DNA of 64,000 bases from Streptomyces iakyrus. GTDB taxonomy: Bacteria > Actinomycetota > Actinomycetes > Streptomycetales > Streptomycetaceae. Below the pieces are notes generated by a model. The model saw only the letters and a list, made by a program, of their open reading frames with translations, had not been told where the DNA came from and ran no database searches. Positions 8,266 to 17,432 of this stretch are shown here, in pieces. Made by a program: the position numbers and the translations under genes. The stretch is from NCBI RefSeq assembly GCF_000717055.1, contig NZ_JNXI01000004.1, forward strand, positions 310,001 through 374,000. Direction: 5' to 3'. Every line of letters starts with the position of its first letter. Within the stretch, counting starts at the first letter, position 1.

Positions 8266-9285
8266 ATGGACCGCTCTTCTCACCCCCGCTCCCGCAGGTT
8301 CGCGCCCGTCATCGCCGTGGCCGCGGCAGCGGCCCTGACCCTCGCCGGCTGCTCCAGCAGTTCCGGAGGCAAGAAGTCCGAGGAAGGCGCGGCGGACGCC
8401 TCGGCGGGCAAGGCGACCACCCCGCGCATGACCGTCGCCCTGGTCACGCACCAGGCGCCCGGCGACACCTTCTGGGACACCGTCCGCAAGGGTGCCGAGG
8501 CCGCGGCCGCCAAGGACAACATCAAGCTCGTCTACTCCGCCGACCCGAACGCGGGCAACCAGGCGAACCTCGTCCAGAACGCGATCGACCAGAAGGTCGA
8601 CGGCATCGCCGTCACCCTCGCCAAGCCCGACGCCCTCAAGGGCGTCATAGGCAAGGCCGAGAGCGCCGGCATACCCGTCGTCGGCCTCAACTCCGGCCTG
8701 AGCGACTGGAAGAAGCTCAACCTGCTGGAGTTCTTCGGCCAGGACGAGTCCGTCGCGGGCGAGGCCTTCGGCAAGAAGCTCAACGAGGTCGGCGCCAAGA
8801 AGGTCCTCTGTGTCATGCAGGAGCAGGGCAACGTCGGCCTCACCCAGCGCTGCGACGGCGTGGCCAAGACCTTCGAGGGCAAGGTCGACCCGCAGAACGT
8901 CAACGGCACCGACATGCCGTCCGTGAAGTCGACGATCACCGCCAAGCTCAAGCAGGACCCCTCCATCGACTACGTCGTCACCCTCGGCGCCCCCTTCGCG
9001 CTGACGGCCGTGCAGTCGGCCGCCGACGCCGGCAGCAAGGCGAAGATCGCCACCTTCGACCTCAACAAGGACCTCATCAAGTCCATCAAGGCCGGCGACA
9101 TCCAGTTCGCCGTCGACCAGCAGCCCTACCTCCAGGGCTACCTGGCCGTCGACGGCCTGTGGCTCTACAAGAACAACGGCAACTACAGCGGCGGCGGCGA
9201 GCAGCCCGTGCTGACCGGCCCGGCCTTCGTCGACAAGTCCAACGTCGACAAGATCGGGGAGTTCGCCGCGAAGGGCACCCGGTGA
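8266..9285 (+). CDS. Sugar ABC transporter substrate-binding lipoprotein (inositol type)
   Basis: 339 residues from ATG 8266, with GAGGTG 9 nt upstream; a GTG at 8254 is less well supported. Signal peptide with lipobox LAGC (cleavage before Cys at about residue 28), then a Ser/Gly-rich linker and a type I periplasmic-binding fold (RbsB/PBP1 sugar family): TVALVTHQAPGDTFWDTVRKG, NAIDQKVDGIAVTLA, VVGLNSGLS, AKIATFDLN. It would capture a polyol or sugar at the outer face of the membrane. First gene of the rightward iol operon, so myo-inositol is the likely ligand by context. Confidence 0.9.
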   Translation: MDRSSHPRSRRFAPVIAVAAAAALTLAGCSSSSGGKKSEEGAADASAGKATTPRMTVALVTHQAPGDTFWDTVRKGAEAAAAKDNIKLVYSADPNAGNQANLVQNAIDQKVDGIAVTLAKPDALKGVIGKAESAGIPVVGLNSGLSDWKKLNLLEFFGQDESVAGEAFGKKLNEVGAKKVLCVMQEQGNVGLTQRCDGVAKTFEGKVDPQNVNGTDMPSVKSTITAKLKQDPSIDYVVTLGAPFALTAVQSAADAGSKAKIATFDLNKDLIKSIKAGDIQFAVDQQPYLQGYLAVDGLWLYKNNGNYSGGGEQPVLTGPAFVDKSNVDKIGEFAAKGTR

Positions 9286-10361
9286 TGAGCATGACCCAGC
9301 AGGCCACGCCGGCGGTGGGAACACCGCCGGCCCCCGGCCAGAAGCAGTCCGACGGCAGGACGCAGCGGCGCCCGCTGGCGCTGCGGCTGCTGGCCCGGCC
9401 CGAGGTCGGGGTGTTCCTCGGCGCCGTCGCCGTGCTCGTGTTCTTCCTGATCGCCGCGCCGCCGGTACGTGACGGCAGCTCGATGGCGAACATCCTGTAC
9501 CAGTCGTCGACCATCGGGATCATGGCGCTGCCCGTGGCCCTGCTGATGATCGGCGGCGAGTTCGACCTGTCCGCCGGTGTCGCCGTGATCACCTCGGCGC
9601 TGACCGCGTCGATGCTCAGCTACCAGCTGACCCTGAACGTCTGGGTCGGCGTGATCGTCGCCCTGCTCGTCTCGCTCGCGATCGGCGCCTTCAACGGCTG
9701 GCTGCTGGTCAAGACCGGCCTGCCGAGCTTCCTGGTCACCCTGGGGACGTTCCTGATCCTCCAGGGCGTGAACCTGGCGATCACCAAGCTGGTCACGGGC
9801 AACGTGGCCACCGATGACATCAGCGACATGGACGGCTTCGCCCAGGCGCAGAAGATCTTCGCCTCGTCGTTCGAGGTCGGCGGGGTGAACGTCAAGATCA
9901 CGGTGGTGTACTGGCTGGTGTTCGCCGCCCTCGCCACCTGGGTGCTGCTGCGCACCAAGTACGGCAACTGGATCTTCGCCGTGGGCGGCAACAAGCACTC
10001 CGCGCGGGCCGTGGGTGTGCCGGTGACCTTCACGAAGATCTCCCTGTTCATGCTGGTCGGGTTCGGCGCCTGGTTCGTCGGCATGCACCAGCTGTTCTCC
10101 TTCAACACCGTGCAGTCCGGCGAGGGCGTGGGCCAGGAGCTCATCTACATCGCCGCGGCCGTCATCGGCGGCTGCCTGCTCACCGGCGGCTACGGCTCGG
10201 CGATCGGCCCGGTCTTCGGCGCCTTCATGTTCGGCATGGTGCAGCAGGGCATCGTCTACGCCGGCTGGAACCCGGACTGGTTCAAGGCCTTCCTCGGCGT
10301 GATGCTCCTGGGCGCCGTTCTCATCAATCTGTGGGTCCAGCGCACGGCGACCCGGAGGTGA
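9285..10361 (+). CDS. Sugar ABC transporter permease (BPD_transp_2)
   Basis: 358 residues. The ATG at 9285 overlaps the receptor stop (TGATG), and another ATG follows two codons later. About eight to ten hydrophobic segments begin near residue 40 ([17 protein letters not shown]), and the family signature [20 protein letters not shown] lies near residues 85-105. It forms the membrane channel for the lipoprotein receptor and the following ATPase. The end, [17 protein letters not shown], is typical of RbsC/FrcC-like permeases. Confidence 0.92.
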   Translation: MSMTQQATPAVGTPPAPGQKQSDGRTQRRPLALRLLARPEVGVFLGAVAVLVFFLIAAPPVRDGSSMANILYQSSTIGIMALPVALLMIGGEFDLSAGVAVITSALTASMLSYQLTLNVWVGVIVALLVSLAIGAFNGWLLVKTGLPSFLVTLGTFLILQGVNLAITKLVTGNVATDDISDMDGFAQAQKIFASSFEVGGVNVKITVVYWLVFAALATWVLLRTKYGNWIFAVGGNKHSARAVGVPVTFTKISLFMLVGFGAWFVGMHQLFSFNTVQSGEGVGQELIYIAAAVIGGCLLTGGYGSAIGPVFGAFMFGMVQQGIVYAGWNPDWFKAFLGVMLLGAVLINLWVQRTATRR

Positions 10362-10366
10362 CCGCG

Positions 10367-11278
10367 ATGACCAGCGAAGAAACCGGCACCCACGGTGCCG
10401 TCCTCAAGGACACCCCGCCCGCCGGCGAGCGCCCCCTCGTCGAACTCCGGGGCGCGGGCAAGTCGTACGGCAACATCCGGGCCCTGCACGGCGTGAGCCT
10501 GGAGGTCCACCCGGGCAAGGTGACCTGCGTCCTGGGTGACAACGGCGCCGGCAAGTCCACCCTCATCAAAATCATCTCCGGGCTGCACCAGCACACCGAG
10601 GGCGAGTTCCTCGTCGACGGCGAACCGGTGCGCTTCTCCACCCCGCGCGAGGCCCTCGACAAGGGCATCGCCACGGTCTACCAGGACCTCGCAGTCGTCC
10701 CGCTGATGCCGGTGTGGCGCAACTTCTTCCTCGGCTCCGAGCTGACCAAGGGCCCCTGGCCGCTGCGCCGTCTCGACATCGAGCAGATGAAGAAGACCGC
10801 GGACGACGAACTGCGCAACATGGGCATCGTCCTGGACGACCTGGAGCAGCCCATCGGCACGCTCTCCGGCGGCCAGCGCCAGTGCGTCGCCATCGCCCGC
10901 GCCGTCTACTTCGGTGCCCGCGTGCTCATCCTGGACGAGCCCACCGCCGCCCTCGGCGTCAAGCAGTCCGGCGTGGTGCTGAAGTACATCGCCGCCGCCC
11001 GCGAGAAGGGCCTCGGCGTCATCTTCATCACCCACAACCCCCACCACGCCTACATGGTCGGCGACCACTTCAGCGTCCTGCGCCTGGGCACCATGGAACT
11101 GTCCGCCTCCCGCAGCGACGTCTCCCTCGAAGAGCTCACCAACCACATGGCCGGCGGCGCCGAACTCGCCTCCCTCAAGCACGAGTTGGCGCAAGTCCGC
11201 GGCGTAGACGTCGAAGAGCTCCCCGAAGAGGGGGACCTCACCGCTCCCGTAGCCACGTCCTCGGAAGGAAAGTCCTGA
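10367..11278 (+). CDS. Sugar ABC transporter ATP-binding protein (single-domain FrcA type)
   Basis: 303 residues; GGAGGTG precedes the ATG, 5 bp after the permease stop. One complete ABC domain: Walker [10 protein letters not shown] (about residues 60-68), signature [15 protein letters not shown], Walker [14 protein letters not shown], switch His in FITHNPHHA. RbsA-like proteins have two such domains; this one has one, as in fructose-type FrcA, so it must act as a homodimer. Energises inositol uptake by context. Confidence 0.92.
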   Translation: MTSEETGTHGAVLKDTPPAGERPLVELRGAGKSYGNIRALHGVSLEVHPGKVTCVLGDNGAGKSTLIKIISGLHQHTEGEFLVDGEPVRFSTPREALDKGIATVYQDLAVVPLMPVWRNFFLGSELTKGPWPLRRLDIEQMKKTADDELRNMGIVLDDLEQPIGTLSGGQRQCVAIARAVYFGARVLILDEPTAALGVKQSGVVLKYIAAAREKGLGVIFITHNPHHAYMVGDHFSVLRLGTMELSASRSDVSLEELTNHMAGGAELASLKHELAQVRGVDVEELPEEGDLTAPVATSSEGKS

Positions 11279-11279
11279 C

Positions 11280-12182
11280 ATGGCCCACGCGCTCGACCGC
11301 ATCCGGGTCGGCTCCGCCCCCGACTCCTGGGGCGTCTGGTTCTCCGACGACCCCCAGCAGGTGCCCTGGGAACGCTTCCTCGACGAGGTCGCCGAGGCCG
11401 GCTACTCCTGGATCGAACTCGGCCCCTACGGCTACCTGCCCACCGACCCCGCCCGGCTCACCGACGAGGTGGCCAAGCGGAACCTGAAGGTCTCCGCCGG
11501 CACCATCTTCTGCGGACTGCACCGCGGCCCCTCCGAGTGGGACTCCACCTGGGAGCAGGTCAGCAACGTGGCCGCCCTCACCCAGGCCATGGACGCCAAG
11601 CACCTGGTCGTCATCCCGTCGTTCTGGCGGGACGACAAGACCGCCGAGATCCTGGAGGAGCCGGAGCTCACCACCGAGCAGTGGCGCAACCTCACCACCG
11701 GCATGGAGCGCCTCGGCCGCGAGGTGAAGGACACGTACGGCCTGGACATCGTCGTCCACCCGCACGCCGACACCCACATCGACACCGAGGAGCACGTCGA
11801 GCGGTTCCTCGACTCGACCGACTCCGGCGCCGTCAACCTCTGCCTGGACACCGGGCATTACGCCTACTGCGGCGGCGACAGCGTCAAGCTGATCGAGACG
11901 TACGGCGAGCGCATCGGCTACCTGCACCTCAAGCAGGTCGACCCGGAGATCCTCGCGGACGTCGTCAAGAACGAGGTCCCGTTCGGCCCGGCCGTCGCGC
12001 GCGGCGTGATGTGCGAACCGCCCGCCGGTGTCCCGGAGCTGGGCCCCGTCCTGAGGGCCGCGCAGAAGCTGGGCGTGGACCTCTTCGCCATCGTCGAGCA
12101 GGACATGTACCCCTGCGAGCCGGACAAGCCGCTGCCGATCGCGGTGCGCACCCGCAAGTTCCTGAGGTCCTGCGGCGCCTGA
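11280..12182 (+). CDS. TIM-barrel sugar isomerase/epimerase-fold protein, candidate inosose dehydratase
   Basis: 300 residues, starting 1 bp after the ATPase stop with GGAAGGAAAG upstream. Xylose-isomerase-like barrel: RIRVGSAPDSWGVWF at the N-terminus, likely metal ligands in VVHPHADTHIDTEEHV, LCLDTGHYAYCGGD, GYLHLKQVD and AIVEQDMY. IolE (inosose dehydratase), IolI (inosose isomerase) and IolH share this fold. The pathway needs a dehydratase between dehydrogenase and IolD, and this is the only barrel of the type in the window, so the IolE role is inferred. The first-strand motif differs from Bacillus IolE. Confidence 0.75.
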   Translation: MAHALDRIRVGSAPDSWGVWFSDDPQQVPWERFLDEVAEAGYSWIELGPYGYLPTDPARLTDEVAKRNLKVSAGTIFCGLHRGPSEWDSTWEQVSNVAALTQAMDAKHLVVIPSFWRDDKTAEILEEPELTTEQWRNLTTGMERLGREVKDTYGLDIVVHPHADTHIDTEEHVERFLDSTDSGAVNLCLDTGHYAYCGGDSVKLIETYGERIGYLHLKQVDPEILADVVKNEVPFGPAVARGVMCEPPAGVPELGPVLRAAQKLGVDLFAIVEQDMYPCEPDKPLPIAVRTRKFLRSCGA

Positions 12183-12200
12183 CGACCCGAAAGGACGGCC

Positions 12201-13220
12201 ATGACGGAGCGCGCCCCCCTCGGAGTCGCGGTCATCGGTACCGGAAGGATGGGCGCCGACCACGTGCGCCGTATCCACGAAGTCACCAGCGGAGCACGGG
12301 TGACGGCCGTCGTGGACGTCGACGCGGAGCGCGCGAAGGCCGTCGCCGCCCGAGTCGACGGCTGCACCGCCCACACCGACCCGGCGGCCGCGATGGCGGC
12401 GGCCGACGTCGACGCCGTCCTGATCGCCTCCCCGGGCCCGGCCCACGAAGCCACCCTGCTCGCCGCCTTCGAGCACGATCTGCCCGTCCTGTGCGAGAAG
12501 CCGCTCACCCCCGACGCGGCCTCCGCCCTGCGCGTCCTCGAAGCCGAACTGCGCCTCGGCCACCGCCGGGTCCAGGTCGGCTTCATGCGCCGCTACGACC
12601 CCGAGTACGCCAAGCTGAAGGCCCTGCTGACGACGGGTCAGCTGGGCCGCCCGCTCATGCTGCACAACCGGCACCGCAACGTCGCCAGCCCGCCCTTCTT
12701 CACCAGCTCCATGCTGATCAGCGACTCCGTCGCCCACGAGGCCGACGCGACCCGCTGGTTGCTGGGCCACGAGATCACCGCCGTCACGGTGCTGCGCCCC
12801 ACCCCCTCGGCGAGCGCCCCGGAGGCCCTGCAAGACCCCCAGTTCGTCGTCTTCGAGACCGACGGCGGCGCCCTCAGCGATGTCGAGATCTTCGTCAACT
12901 GCGGCTTCGGCTACCAGGTCCAGGCCGAGGTCGTCTGCGAACGCGGCACCGCCCGCATCGGCGACGGCCACGCCCTGGTCACCAACATGGCCGGCCGCTG
13001 GGGCGGCACCATCGCCCAGGACTGGACCGAACGCTTCGAGACGGCCTACGACCAGGAGCTCCAGGCCTGGGTCGACGCCACCCGCCGGGGCGAGGTGACC
13101 GGCCCGAGCGTGTGGGACGGCTATGCCGCTGCGGCGGTGTGCGAGGCGGGGGTCCGGGCGCTGGAGGACGGCGGCCGGGTCGAGGTCGAACTCGCGGAGA
13201 AACCCGCGCTGTACGCGTGA
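12201..13220 (+). CDS. iolG: Inositol 2-dehydrogenase (Gfo/Idh/MocA family)
   Basis: 339 residues, GAAAGGA before the ATG. Rossmann NAD site [15 protein letters not shown] (residues 7-21), then the family motif CEKPLT (about 100-105) with the conserved Lys, and [14 protein letters not shown] containing the Asp-x3-His-like catalytic region. It would oxidise myo-inositol to 2-keto-myo-inositol, the first step. Last gene of the rightward operon, followed by a very strong hairpin. The exact substrate (myo-, chiro- or scyllo-inositol) cannot be read from the sequence. Confidence 0.85.
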   Translation: MTERAPLGVAVIGTGRMGADHVRRIHEVTSGARVTAVVDVDAERAKAVAARVDGCTAHTDPAAAMAAADVDAVLIASPGPAHEATLLAAFEHDLPVLCEKPLTPDAASALRVLEAELRLGHRRVQVGFMRRYDPEYAKLKALLTTGQLGRPLMLHNRHRNVASPPFFTSSMLISDSVAHEADATRWLLGHEITAVTVLRPTPSASAPEALQDPQFVVFETDGGALSDVEIFVNCGFGYQVQAEVVCERGTARIGDGHALVTNMAGRWGGTIAQDWTERFETAYDQELQAWVDATRRGEVTGPSVWDGYAAAAVCEAGVRALEDGGRVEVELAEKPALYA

Positions 13221-13252
13221 ACAGGGCCCGGGGACGCGTTCCCGGGCCCTGT
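13221..13252. terminator. Bidirectional hairpin terminator
   Basis: ACAGGGCCCGGG (13221-13232) pairs perfectly with CCCGGGCCCTGT (13241-13252) around an 8-nt loop. It begins right after the iolG stop and ends 9 bp before the stop of the convergent dehydrogenase, so it can serve both. No T-tract, as usual in Streptomyces. Confidence 0.85.
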
Positions 13253-13261
13253 CGGCGTGCC

Positions 13262-14278
13262 TCAGATCCTGGTGCGCGGCCGGGGCTCGAACCCGGCCTT
13301 CCGGTAGCAGGCGTCGATGAGCTCCATCGTCGTCACCGCGTCGTCCGCGTCCAGCGGAAGCGGCGTGCCTTCCCGCACCCGGGCCGCGAACGCCTCCAGC
13401 TGGTACGTGTACGACGAGCGCGTGCCGAGGTGCTCCGTGCGCTCGCCCTCGGGTGTGCGGATCACGACCCGGTCGTCCAGCTGGGGCAGGACGAAGTTCG
13501 GGGCCGTCGCCTCGCCCCGGGTGCCGATGAGCCGGATGCTCATGTCCAGGCCGTCGTACGCCATGTGACAGCGGGCCGAGCCCGTCGCGCCGCCGGGGTA
13601 CTCCAGGTCGGCGTCCAGCCACTCGTCGACGCCGGGCGCGCCCGCGCGCTCCCCGGCCCGGGCCGCGGTCAGGCGCGGGGCGCCACCCGCCCAGGGGGCG
13701 AGCATCCGCAGCGCGTGCAGGCTGTAGCAGCCGAGGTCCATCGCCGCGCCGCCGGCCAGCGGCAGCGACCAGCGCGGGTCGGTGTCCGGCGGCGCGGCGA
13801 TGGCGACCATGGCCTCGACGTGCCGCAGTTCGCCGAGTTCGCCGGAGGCCAGCAGTTCGTGGAGGCGCCGGGTGACCGGGTGGAAGAGGTAGTGGAACGC
13901 CTCCATGAAGACCGTCCCGGCCTTCTCGGCGGCCCGCCGCACCTCCGCCGCCTCCCCGGCGTTGCTCGCCGACGGCTTCTCCGACAGCACGTGCTTGCCG
14001 GCGGCGAGGGCGGCCAGGTTCCACGGGCCGTGCAGACCGTTGGCGAGCGGGTTGTAGACGACGTCGACCTCGGGATCGGCGATCAGCTCGGCGTACGAGG
14101 ACGCCACCCGCTCCACTCCGTGCCCCGCGGCGAACGCCTCGGCGCGGGCGCGGTCACGGGCGGCCACCGCGACGACGCGGTGGCCGGTCGCCCGGGCCGG
14201 GTCGACCAGGGAGCGTTCGGTGATCCGCGCGGCTCCCAGCACACCTATGCGCAGGGGTTCCCGGCCCGTCTCGCTCAT
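13262..14278 (-). CDS. Gfo/Idh/MocA-family oxidoreductase
   Basis: 338 residues. The ATG at 14278 overlaps the upstream gene's stop by 4 bp (ATGA); an in-frame extension upstream would run into that gene. NAD-binding LRIGVLGAARITERSLV, family motif SEKPSA (about residues 94-99), and a trans-dihydrodiol/xylose dehydrogenase-like FMEAFHYLFHP. The substrate is unknown. It lies at the 3' end of the four-gene leftward operon that starts at PhyH (17324), which suggests oxidation of a polyol or a modified inositol. Confidence 0.8.
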   Translation of the reverse strand: MSETGREPLRIGVLGAARITERSLVDPARATGHRVVAVAARDRARAEAFAAGHGVERVASSYAELIADPEVDVVYNPLANGLHGPWNLAALAAGKHVLSEKPSASNAGEAAEVRRAAEKAGTVFMEAFHYLFHPVTRRLHELLASGELGELRHVEAMVAIAAPPDTDPRWSLPLAGGAAMDLGCYSLHALRMLAPWAGGAPRLTAARAGERAGAPGVDEWLDADLEYPGGATGSARCHMAYDGLDMSIRLIGTRGEATAPNFVLPQLDDRVVIRTPEGERTEHLGTRSSYTYQLEAFAARVREGTPLPLDADDAVTTMELIDACYRKAGFEPRPRTRI

Positions 14279-15279
14279 GCCTGCCGTACCTCCTCGATCG
14301 TCACCGGACGGTGCTCGTGCAGGGACAGGGTGCACGCGTCGGCGATCCAGCCCGCCTCCAGCGCGTCCTCGATCGTGCAGGGGGAGGGGCGCGTGCCGGC
14401 GACGACCTCGGTGAACGCGGTCAGTTCGGCGCGGTAGGCGGCGGTGAAGCGGTCCATGAAGAAGTCGTGCGGCGTGCCCGCCGGGAAGGTCACCCCGGGC
14501 TCGACCGAGCGCAGCGGCAGCTTGTCCTCCAGGCCGACGGCGATGGAGTCCTGGAAGCCGTGGATCTCCATGCGGACGTCGTAACCGCGGGCGTTGTGGC
14601 GGGAGTTGGACACCACCGCGATGGTGCCGTCGTCGAGGGTGAGGATCGCGCCGGTGGTGTCGGCGTCACCGGCCTCCTTGATGAAGTCCGCGCCGCGGTT
14701 GCCGCCGACGGCGTACACCTCGGTCACCTCACGGCCGGTCACCCAGCGGATGATGTCGAAGTCGTGCACCGAGCAGTCGCGGAAGATGCCGCCGGAAGCG
14801 GCGATGTACGCGGCCGGCGGGGGCGCCGGGTCCAGCGTGGTCGAGCGGACCGTGTGCAGCTTGCCGAGCTCACCGCTCTGCACGGCCGCGCGGGCGTTGA
14901 CGAAGCCGGCGTCGAAACGGCGGTTGTAGCCGATCTGGATCGGCACGTCCCGGCCGGCGACGGCCTTGAGCACCTCGACACCCTCGGCCATGGTCCGGGC
15001 GACGGGCTTCTCGCAGAAGACGGGGACGCCGGCCTCGACACCGGCCAGGATCAGCGCCGGGTGGGCGTCCGTCGCGGCCGCGACGACGATGCCGTCCACG
15101 CCGGCGGCCAGCAGGGCCTCCGGCGAGTCCACGACGTCGGCCCCGAACCGCTCGGCGGCGGCCTTGGCGGCGTCGGCGAACGGGTCGGTCACCACGAGGG
15201 AGTCGACGGCGTCGAGTCCGGAGAGGGTCTCGGCGTGAAAGGCGCCGATGCGGCCGAGGCCGAGGATTCCGATACGCAT
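14275..15279 (-). CDS. Inositol 2-dehydrogenase-like oxidoreductase
   Basis: 334 residues from the ATG with AAGGAG 6 nt upstream. Rossmann MRIGILGLGRIGAFHAETL, CEKPVART with the conserved Lys, IGYNRRFDAGF, and FRDCSVHDFDIIRWVTG containing the Asp/His pair typical of IolG. It is closer in these motifs to classical inositol dehydrogenase than the gene at 13262. Together with the iolG copy at 12201 the window holds at least two inositol-type dehydrogenases, possibly for different isomers. Confidence 0.82.
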   Translation of the reverse strand: MRIGILGLGRIGAFHAETLSGLDAVDSLVVTDPFADAAKAAAERFGADVVDSPEALLAAGVDGIVVAAATDAHPALILAGVEAGVPVFCEKPVARTMAEGVEVLKAVAGRDVPIQIGYNRRFDAGFVNARAAVQSGELGKLHTVRSTTLDPAPPPAAYIAASGGIFRDCSVHDFDIIRWVTGREVTEVYAVGGNRGADFIKEAGDADTTGAILTLDDGTIAVVSNSRHNARGYDVRMEIHGFQDSIAVGLEDKLPLRSVEPGVTFPAGTPHDFFMDRFTAAYRAELTAFTEVVAGTRPSPCTIEDALEAGWIADACTLSLHEHRPVTIEEVRQA

Positions 15280-15309
15280 GAATTGCTCCTTGGTGTGGTG
15301 CACGCCCTC

Positions 15310-15352
15310 AGGGGCGCGGGGAACTGCGCGACCAGCCACGACGGCGCCGCAC
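15310..15352. repeat. Intergenic Streptomyces short repeat
   Basis: The stretch AGGGGCGCGGGGAACTGCGC followed by GACCAGCCACGACGGCGCCGC, between the SDR and the dehydrogenase, matches from memory a short repeat scattered between genes in many Streptomyces genomes. It separates genes of one operon by about 100 bp. No protein is encoded. Confidence 0.55.
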
Positions 15353-15381
15353 GCGACAGACGGACAAAGCGCGGCAGATTT

Positions 15382-16158
15382 CTAGTCGAGTCCGCCCAGA
15401 ACGTTCTGATCCCATTCGATGATCGACCCGGTGACCACCCCGGACCGGTCCGACAGCAGGAACACAACAAAGTCGGCGATCTCGTCCGGCTGGCCAAGCT
15501 TGCCCATCGGCAGCTTCGCCGCAGCCTCCTCGCGCCAGCCGTCCCCCGCCCCGTGAAACGCCTTCTGCGTCGCGTCCTCGCCCTCCGTCGCCGTCCAGCC
15601 GATGTTCAGGCCGTTGATCCGGACCCGGTCCCACCGGTGCGCGTGCGCGGCGTTGCGGGTCAGGCCGATCAGACCCGCCTTGGCGGCGACGTACGGCGCG
15701 AGGAACGGCTGCCCGCCGTGCGCCGACGAGGTGATGATGTTGACGATCGTGCCGGGCGCCTGACGCCCCACCATGTCCGCCACCACCGCCTGCATCGCGA
15801 AGAACGGGCCCTTGAGGTTGATCCCGATGTGCTGGTCGAACAGCTCGGGCGTGGTGTCGAGCAGCGTGCCGCGGGAGGTCAGTCCGGCCGAGTTCACGAG
15901 GCAGTCGACCCGGCCGTACGCCTGTACGACCTGCGCTACGGAGCCCTTGGCCTGCCCGGCGTCGGACAGGTCGGCCCGCACGTACAGGGCCTTGCCGCCC
16001 GCGGCGGTCAGCTCCTCCACCAGGGCCTCGCCCGGCCCGGGGCGCCGTCCGGTGACGGCCACGACCGCCCCCTCGCGCAGCGCGGCCCGCGCGATGGCCG
16101 CGCCGACCCCCTGGCTGCCGCCGTTGACCAGGACGACCTTGTCGTCGAGAAGTCCCAT
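15382..16158 (-). CDS. Short-chain dehydrogenase/reductase
   Basis: 258 residues. Cofactor motif VNGGSQGVGAAIA (residues 10-22; the usual TG is NG), NSAGL, and the catalytic Ser...Tyr-x3-Lys in TSSAHGGQPFLAPYVAAKAG. It has IGWTATEG in place of the common PG motif and ends with a GGLD tail. Starts 8 bp after the PhyH stop. Likely oxidises or reduces an alcohol in the same pathway as PhyH and the two dehydrogenases; substrate not deducible. Confidence 0.85.
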   Translation of the reverse strand: MGLLDDKVVLVNGGSQGVGAAIARAALREGAVVAVTGRRPGPGEALVEELTAAGGKALYVRADLSDAGQAKGSVAQVVQAYGRVDCLVNSAGLTSRGTLLDTTPELFDQHIGINLKGPFFAMQAVVADMVGRQAPGTIVNIITSSAHGGQPFLAPYVAAKAGLIGLTRNAAHAHRWDRVRINGLNIGWTATEGEDATQKAFHGAGDGWREEAAAKLPMGKLGQPDEIADFVVFLLSDRSGVVTGSIIEWDQNVLGGLD

Positions 16159-16166
16159 CGGGTTCC

Positions 16167-17324
16167 TCAGCTCTCTCGCCGTTCGGCACCGGCACGCAGC
16201 TCCGTCCGGAGCGCCTCCGGCGTCCATTCCTCGCGCAGCGCCCGCCGCATCAGATCCGCCTGCGAGGGCGGCGCCAGCCCGTCGACCGGCGGGTCGCTGT
16301 CGAGGTTGGTGGGGAAGGGGTAGCCCTCGGCGCTCGCCGCGATCACGTGCTCCAGCCACGCCTGGTCGGTGCCCTCGGCCTTGCGCTTGAGCAGAACCGG
16401 GTACACCGCGTTGCACACCGCCTCCCGGTCCACCGTCTCCATCGCCCGGCCGAACGCGGACGACACCTGGAGCAGGTTGGCCATGCGCCGGATGTCCGCG
16501 GAGCGGTTGGTGCCGGCCGCGTGGAACAGGGCCGGGTTGAAGAACACCGCGTCGCCTTTCGCGAGCGGCAACTGCACCTGGTGCGCCTCGAAGTACGCCC
16601 GGAACTCCGGCCGCCGCCAGGCGAGGTAGCCCGGCTCGTACTTCTGCGAGTGCGGCAGGTACATCGTCGGCCCGGACTCCACCGGCATGTCGCAGTGCGC
16701 GACCGCGCCCTGGAGCGTCAGCACGGGGGAGAGGCGGTGCACGTGCGCCGGATAGGCGGCGGCCACGTCGTTCGGCAGGAAACCCAGGTGGTAGTCGCGG
16801 TGCGCGGTCTGGGCAGCCCCACCCGGGTTGACCACGTTGAGCTGGGAGGTGACCTGGTAGCCGGGCCCCAGCCAGGCGGTGGCCACCAGGGCCAGGATCT
16901 CGTTCGCGTAGTAGTCGGCGAACGCCTCCGCGTCGTAGAGGGCCGCCTTCTCCAGTGCGTTCCACACCCGGTCGTTGGCGCCCGGCTTGGCGAAGTGGTC
17001 TCCGGCGGCCGCGCCCGAGGCGCGCTGCTCGGCGATCAGCGCCTCGAACACGTCGGTGGCCCGGTCCACGACCCGCGAGTCGGGAAAGGCGCCGCGGAAG
17101 ACCACGATGCCGGGCCCGTCGGCGAGCGCCCGCACCAGCTCGGCCTGGACCACCCGGTCACCTTCGAGCAGGCCGCAGTCGTAGACGAGCACGTTCCGCT
17201 CCACGGCGGAGGCGTGCGGATAATCGGCGGGGTCGGTGGCCTGCTCGACCAGCGCGCGGAACGCGTCGAGATCGCAATCCTGTTCGGACAGCCAGGCGCG
17301 GTGGTGGACGGAAGTGAAGGACAT
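16167..17324 (-). CDS. Phytanoyl-CoA dioxygenase (PhyH)-family oxygenase
   Basis: 385 residues. A jelly-roll Fe(II)/2-oxoglutarate oxygenase: metal ligands are likely His and Asp in AQTAHRDYHLGFL (H-x-D, about residues 171-183), with a distal His in NPALFHAAGTNRS and the 2-oxoglutarate-binding Arg in DIRRMANLL. First gene of the leftward operon and divergent from a LacI regulator. An oxygenase together with an SDR and two inositol-type dehydrogenases suggests demethylation or hydroxylation of a modified polyol, for example an O-methyl inositol; this is speculation. Confidence 0.82.
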   Translation of the reverse strand: MSFTSVHHRAWLSEQDCDLDAFRALVEQATDPADYPHASAVERNVLVYDCGLLEGDRVVQAELVRALADGPGIVVFRGAFPDSRVVDRATDVFEALIAEQRASGAAAGDHFAKPGANDRVWNALEKAALYDAEAFADYYANEILALVATAWLGPGYQVTSQLNVVNPGGAAQTAHRDYHLGFLPNDVAAAYPAHVHRLSPVLTLQGAVAHCDMPVESGPTMYLPHSQKYEPGYLAWRRPEFRAYFEAHQVQLPLAKGDAVFFNPALFHAAGTNRSADIRRMANLLQVSSAFGRAMETVDREAVCNAVYPVLLKRKAEGTDQAWLEHVIAASAEGYPFPTNLDSDPPVDGLAPPSQADLMRRALREEWTPEALRTELRAGAERRES

Positions 17325-17368
17325 CGTCGTCCCTTCGGGGTCACGGAGCGACGCAGCCCTGTCATTCT

Positions 17369-17381
17369 TGTCAGTACAAAC
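17369..17381 (-). promoter_or_regulatory. GTTTGTACTGACA operator-like motif
   Basis: On the minus strand this reads GTTTGTACTGACA, 12/13 identical to the motif in the iol divergent promoter at 8064. The wider sequence CTTGTCAGTACAAA contains TTGT-N4-ACAA symmetry. It lies 45 bp upstream of PhyH and 52 bp upstream of the LacI gene, a good position for control of both. Confidence 0.45.
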
Positions 17382-17432
17382 ACCTCGAACAACCAGCAGC
17401 GAGCCATCAAAAACCCCTCAAGGAGCCGGCGC

